Below the pieces are notes generated by a model. The model had not been told where the DNA came from, did no database searches, and saw only the letters and a list, made by a program, of their open reading frames with translations. DNA of 64,000 bases, taken from an uncultured Bacteroides sp. (GTDB taxonomy: Bacteria; Bacteroidota; Bacteroidia; Bacteroidales; Bacteroidaceae). Positions within the stretch are counted from its first letter, which is position 1. Every line of letters starts with the position of its first letter. Below are positions 60,581 to 64,000 of the stretch, piece after piece. The DNA lies in contig CAAFTU010000099.1 of assembly GCA_900766005.1 (NCBI GenBank), positions 1 to 64,000 of the forward strand. Reading direction: 5' to 3'. The position numbers and the translations under genes are program-made.

Positions 60581-61669
60581 ATGAAGAAATATATATTCTA
60601 TAATCTACTAGCAGCGAGCATGACCATTGCCACTACAAGCTGCAATGACTGGGAATCGGCTGAAGCCGAAGTCTTTGACAACCCCATGACTGAAGTAGTC
60701 AAAAGCGAAGAATACTATGCAAACCTGAGAGCGTATAAAAAAAGCGATCACTCCCTTGCCTTCGGATGGTACAGCGAATGGGAAGACGGTACAGCCAATA
60801 CAAGCAACACCCTGTCAGCTGTTCCCGACTCTATGGATATGATTTCGCTTTGGAACAACTCCCGCAACCTGTCACCTACGAAAAAGGCAGACTTGGAATT
60901 CGTGCAAAAAGTGAAAGGAACCAAAGTGCTTATTTGTACATTTTGCCAATACATCGGCAAAGGTGTAACCCCTCCAGCACTGGATACAAGTGATGAAGCC
61001 CGTAACGAATACTGGGGATGGAATCCCAGTCCGAAGGACAAAGAGGAGAACCGCCCCGCTATACAAAAATACGCCAAAGCATTCTCAGACACAATCAAAG
61101 CTTATGGTTACGACGGATTGGACATTGACTTTGAGCCCTACGTTGACGGTGTACGGGGACCATTAGACGAGGATCCTGTATACGCAAAGATGCTGTTTGA
61201 AGAGTTCGGAAAATACTTCGGACCCAAATCAGGTTCTGGCTTGATTTTCTGCGTAGACGGCGAGATCGAACGGATTCCAGAAGGAACAGAAGTCTATTTT
61301 GACTACTATATCCAACAAGCTTATGGAGGTAGAAGTTCCAGCTATCTTATCGGACGATTTGAGACCTCTTACAGAAGCATAGGTCGTGGTATGAGTAAAG
61401 CAGAATTTGCAAAAAAATACATCATTACCGAAAACTTGGAAAGTGCCATCGACTGTTTGAACGGTGGATACCAATGGGAAAATTTCCCATTGAATGTAAA
61501 ACCTTCACTAGTGGGATATGCTGATCTTAATTTAGGAGAAGGACTGAAGAAAGGCGGTTTTGGAGCATACCGTTTCAGCAATGAGCGTTCAAACACACCG
61601 AAATACAAATGGATGCGCAGAGCCATCCAAGAGCAAAATCCGAGTCCGGGTTATACACCTATAGATTAA
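60581..61669 (+). CDS. GH18-family lipoprotein, endo-beta-N-acetylglucosaminidase type
   Basis: 362 residues. The lipid Cys is at about 21 (TIATTSCNDWE). The GH18 catalytic motif is complete: D178, D181, D183 and E185 in YDGLDIDFEP, where E185 is the catalytic acid. The N-terminal fold FGWYSEWEDG and the end NLGEGLKKGGFGAYRF fit the EndoS/EndoF-type enzymes that cut the chitobiose core of N-glycans. Because SusCD loci also use non-catalytic GH18 proteins as glycan binders, the intact acid pair favours, but does not prove, enzyme activity. It sits on the cell surface. Confidence 0.85.
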   Translation: MKKYIFYNLLAASMTIATTSCNDWESAEAEVFDNPMTEVVKSEEYYANLRAYKKSDHSLAFGWYSEWEDGTANTSNTLSAVPDSMDMISLWNNSRNLSPTKKADLEFVQKVKGTKVLICTFCQYIGKGVTPPALDTSDEARNEYWGWNPSPKDKEENRPAIQKYAKAFSDTIKAYGYDGLDIDFEPYVDGVRGPLDEDPVYAKMLFEEFGKYFGPKSGSGLIFCVDGEIERIPEGTEVYFDYYIQQAYGGRSSSYLIGRFETSYRSIGRGMSKAEFAKKYIITENLESAIDCLNGGYQWENFPLNVKPSLVGYADLNLGEGLKKGGFGAYRFSNERSNTPKYKWMRRAIQEQNPSPGYTPID

Positions 61670-61700
61670 AACCTTGTACAACTAGAAAAAGATAACAGAT

Positions 61701-62936
61701 ATGAAAAATATTATAAAATCATTCACACTTTTCAGTGCCGGACTGATGCTGTTTAGTTGCAACAATGCAGATTACACGGCATTAGGAGACAGCGACAACC
61801 TGATGGCATACTTCACAGAAAGTACGCAAAACTCGGGCATTAACAACGCACCTGTTACCGTGAGTAACGAAATGGTAACAGTGGCATTAACCCCATGTGT
61901 CAGTACTCCTGCAACAGAAGACGTAGTTCTCAAATTGGTGACAGATCCAGCCATTCTTGAAAAATACAATGCCGAAAATGGTTTGGGGAATACTATCCTT
62001 CCGAGTGATTTCTATGAACTTCCCAAAGAAAACATAGTTATACCAAAAGGAAAAAACACAGCTGGTCCAGTAAATATTAAACTTAAGCCATTGTCTTCGG
62101 AATATGCAGGTTCACCTTTAGGCCTGCCTCTGCGTATAGAAGCTGTGAGCGGTCCAGCTCGTACCACTACGACAACATCGTCATTTGTATACGACATTAA
62201 ATCAACATTGAATTTCCCTATCGCTCAATTCTATGGAGCGTCAGGCTATCACTGCAATGATTTTAACAAGACGCTGGATAATTTCACCGTTGAAGTCCGT
62301 TTCCAGGTAAGCAACACATTCAATCGAAACAGAGATGTATTTCAGAATGGTAGCAGTGGATGCCTCATGCGTTTTGAAGACCCACAAAGCCAGCAGGGCA
62401 GTGTAGCACGTCACTCAGCTATCCAATTCCAAGGAAATGGTGGCTATTTGAATCCAGACCCGCTCGTCGGATTCAGCACCAACGTATGGCAGCACTTAGC
62501 TGTGACTTGGAATGGCAAGACAATCAATCTATACTATAATGGAAAGAAGGTAGGAACTAAAGACTTCTCTAAATCCGTAGTAGCAGAAGGAGCATTCCCA
62601 ATCGTCAGCTGGCTTGGTGGCGGAGGTGGTGAAGGTGGAGGTCACGGAACCGGCACACAATGGTGGAGTGGTTGTAAGGTGATGTTCACAGAAGCACGCG
62701 TTTGGTCTGTAGCTCGCACTGATGACCAAATTGCTAACAATATCCAATCCGTTGATACCAAAAGCAAAGGTTTGGAAGGATACTGGAGAATGGGCAAGCC
62801 GTACTACGATGAAAATAAAAAAACATTCAAAGACCTTACAGGTAATGGGCATGATCTTACTCCTAGCAGTTACAGTTCAATTACTTGGAGCGATAATGTA
62901 TCCAGTGAAGATACCAAAACAGATTGGAAATTCTAG
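61701..62936 (+). CDS. DUF1735 and LamG-domain surface lipoprotein
   Basis: 411 residues. Lipid Cys about 20 (SAGLMLFSCNNAD). Residues about 25-165 are a DUF1735-type beta domain (VALTPCVSTPATEDVVLKLV, LPLRIEAVSGP). Residues about 200-410 are a concanavalin-like/LamG domain (FTVEVRFQVSN, WQHLAVTWNGKTINLYYNGK, EARVWSVARTDDQIANNIQ, GYWRMG). A Gly-rich loop (GGGGGEGGGHG) is inserted in the middle of the second domain. Such proteins bind glycans at the surface in GH18-containing PULs. The gene ends the unit, and a terminator follows. Confidence 0.88.
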   Translation: MKNIIKSFTLFSAGLMLFSCNNADYTALGDSDNLMAYFTESTQNSGINNAPVTVSNEMVTVALTPCVSTPATEDVVLKLVTDPAILEKYNAENGLGNTILPSDFYELPKENIVIPKGKNTAGPVNIKLKPLSSEYAGSPLGLPLRIEAVSGPARTTTTTSSFVYDIKSTLNFPIAQFYGASGYHCNDFNKTLDNFTVEVRFQVSNTFNRNRDVFQNGSSGCLMRFEDPQSQQGSVARHSAIQFQGNGGYLNPDPLVGFSTNVWQHLAVTWNGKTINLYYNGKKVGTKDFSKSVVAEGAFPIVSWLGGGGGEGGGHGTGTQWWSGCKVMFTEARVWSVARTDDQIANNIQSVDTKSKGLEGYWRMGKPYYDENKKTFKDLTGNGHDLTPSSYSSITWSDNVSSEDTKTDWKF

Positions 62937-62986
62937 GAAAGTTGCAACCCTACTATTTAAATAACATAAAGTAACACTATTAAATT

Positions 62987-63028
62987 GAGTAGGAAGAGAA
63001 CAATAGTTTTCTTCCTACTCTCATTTTA
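62987..63028 (+). terminator. Terminator of the GH18 locus
   Basis: Bases 62987-63000 (GAGTAGGAAGAGAA) pair with 63007-63020 through a single G-U, around a six-base loop; TCATTTTA follows. Confidence 0.85.
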
Positions 63029-63179
63029 TACTAACTTGCCAAAATGCATCTGCTAATACAGTACAATTTGCACTCATAAAATGCTACATAAATGTTAACT
63101 TTATTAGGTTTAAAAAATATTGAGTGAACTAACTTAGGTATAACATCTGAAGTTGTCAACCAAATCCAGTACGGCACAT

Positions 63180-63333
63180 TAGCATCCGTAAACTGCTAAG
63201 TTAGCATCCGAAACCTATAGGTTTGTACTTCAAAACCTATAGGTTTAGCACATGAAAAGCATAGGTTTACGAGTGCTAAACCTATGCTTTTCATGTGCTA
63301 TCTCGCTGCATTGTGTGCTACATCTGTTTATCT
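63180..63333. repeat. 22-bp periodic repeat array with palindromic units
   Basis: Seven degenerate units start at 63180, 63202, 63224, 63246, 63268, 63290 and 63312, exactly 22 bases apart. Unit starts vary (TAGCATCCG twice, TGTACTTC, TAGCACATG, TACGAGTGCT); the second half is most often AACCTATAGGTT. AAACCTATAGGTTT is a perfect 14-bp palindrome at 63211-63224 and 63233-63246. Bases 63247-63268 and 63278-63299 form a perfect 22-bp inverted repeat with a 9-base spacer. Confidence 0.8.
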
Positions 63334-63478
63334 TTTCTATCTGCAGCTTGCCTAATTCCACCTTTCACCGCTTCATTTTCTACCCTTCACTTCACAGTTT
63401 TCATACTTTCACTCAGTGATGTTTCATCGCAAGTGACTTGATTTTAGGATAGTTACAATGAAGCTTTCACAGACAGGC

Positions 63479-64000
63479 CTATTTCATCACATGCTTTCCG
63501 TAGTTCCATCCTTTCAGCTGATACAGTAAAGCATCTTTGCGGATGCGGCGCACGAAATCAGCATAATCACGCTTTTCCTGCGGAGTCCAACCCGCCTCAG
63601 CAACAGCAGCCAGACGGGGCAGCATCAAGTATTCCAATACACTTGGCTCCATGACCCATTCCGTCCAAAAATTCGCTTGCACCCCTTTATAGAGCGATTG
63701 CAAACGGGCATCGACTCCCTTCATGGGCTGATAGGCATACACAGCCTCTACCGTTTCGGTACCTCTTCCCTGAGACATCGGTTCGGTAGGCAATTTCGAT
63801 TGCTTGCGGTTGATATAATACGGAATCTGCGGAGAAAGAATCACTTCCATACCCTGTCCGGCAGCCTGCTTGGCAGCCGCGTTCGCTCCTACCCAAGCCA
63901 TGACAACAATATCTTTACCAATCATCTCGGTGTTGCCGTGAAGCACTTCGTTCCAGAACACCAGGCGACGCTGCTGCTCTTTCGGCTTAGCTGCCATATG
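63479..64000 (-). CDS. GH20 beta-N-acetylhexosaminidase, C-terminal part
   Basis: The 5' end lies beyond the right edge; the frame continues past the Met at 63997 (a His codon at 63998-64000 precedes it). The 174 residues present cover the end of the GH20 barrel: QRRLVFWNEVLHGN, DIVVMAWVGANAAAKQAAGQ, PYYINRKQSKLPTEP and the late QANFWTEWVMEPSVLEYLML with LAAVAEAGWTP. It releases terminal GlcNAc or GalNAc from glycan ends. It faces the GH18/DUF1735 locus and fits the same substrate, N-glycans, although the two are not one operon. Confidence 0.9.
   Translation of the reverse strand, partial: HMAAKPKEQQRRLVFWNEVLHGNTEMIGKDIVVMAWVGANAAAKQAAGQGMEVILSPQIPYYINRKQSKLPTEPMSQGRGTETVEAVYAYQPMKGVDARLQSLYKGVQANFWTEWVMEPSVLEYLMLPRLAAVAEAGWTPQEKRDYADFVRRIRKDALLYQLKGWNYGKHVMK

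Larger units (their letters stand above)
62937..63478. other. Intergenic region between convergent genes
   Basis: About 540 bases without a gene. It holds the terminator at 62987-63028 and the 22-bp repeat array at 63180-63333. The rest is A/T-rich. Confidence 0.6.

Noticed and set aside
63180..63333. CRISPR array
   Set aside because: Units are 22 bases with no conserved repeat plus unique spacer pattern, they contain palindromes of each other, and there is no cas gene.

Overview
The window is chromosomal DNA of a gut Bacteroidales bacterium, most likely Bacteroides or Phocaeicola. The signs are SusC/SusD pairs, PCMD/DUF4493 lipoproteins, a malic enzyme with a phosphotransacetylase tail, TAnnTTTG-type -7 promoter boxes, sulfatases with the Ser-type S-x-P-S-R motif, and remnants of a Bacteroides conjugative element. 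I saw no rRNA, tRNA or CRISPR array.

Layout. 0-7 kb: housekeeping metabolism (secreted amidase, O-acetylhomoserine sulfhydrylase, malic enzyme with a 55-codon membrane peptide overlapping its stop, glutamate dehydrogenase). 7-17.3 kb: an M48 metalloprotease lipoprotein, then a six-gene minus-strand operon of DUF4493/PCMD surface lipoproteins and two paralogous outer-membrane barrels. 17.6-20.6 kb: a fusion of two receiver-like domains with a PPDK-type ATP-binding module. 20.7-28 kb: a decayed zone holding an IS4-type remnant, an outer-membrane barrel pseudogene beside its intact paralogue, two small lipoproteins, and two tandem Crp-like regulators, one broken by an in-frame stop. 28-34 kb: a second glutamate dehydrogenase with a different coenzyme signature, then an M24 peptidase/sulfatase/sulfatase operon. 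34-41.5 kb: a gene cut by a 218-bp MITE-like element, a Crp regulator with SusD and SusC, and debris of an integrative element carrying a related IS end. 41.5-53 kb: a potassium module. 53-55.5 kb: tRNA nucleotidyltransferase and a lipoprotein. 56-64 kb: a SusC/SusD/GH18/DUF1735-LamG locus facing a GH20 hexosaminidase, separated from it by a 22-bp periodic repeat array.

The most interesting system is the potassium module. An NtrC-type sigma-54 activator stands where KdpE would be expected. It is followed by kdpF-A-B-C plus an outer-membrane porin-like gene, then a TrkH transporter, a KdpD sensor piece without any kinase, and a separate HAMP/PAS histidine kinase. Both transcription units have a -24/-12 sigma-54 promoter, and each is preceded by two tandem copies of a palindrome (TTCTCA-N3-TGAGAA) whose centres lie 21-22 bp apart and about 100 bp upstream of the -12 element. 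The matching geometry at two independent promoters predicts the activator's binding site and a positive feedback loop in which the kinase genes are themselves sigma-54 dependent.

All functions are read from sequence motifs and family knowledge. No database search was run.
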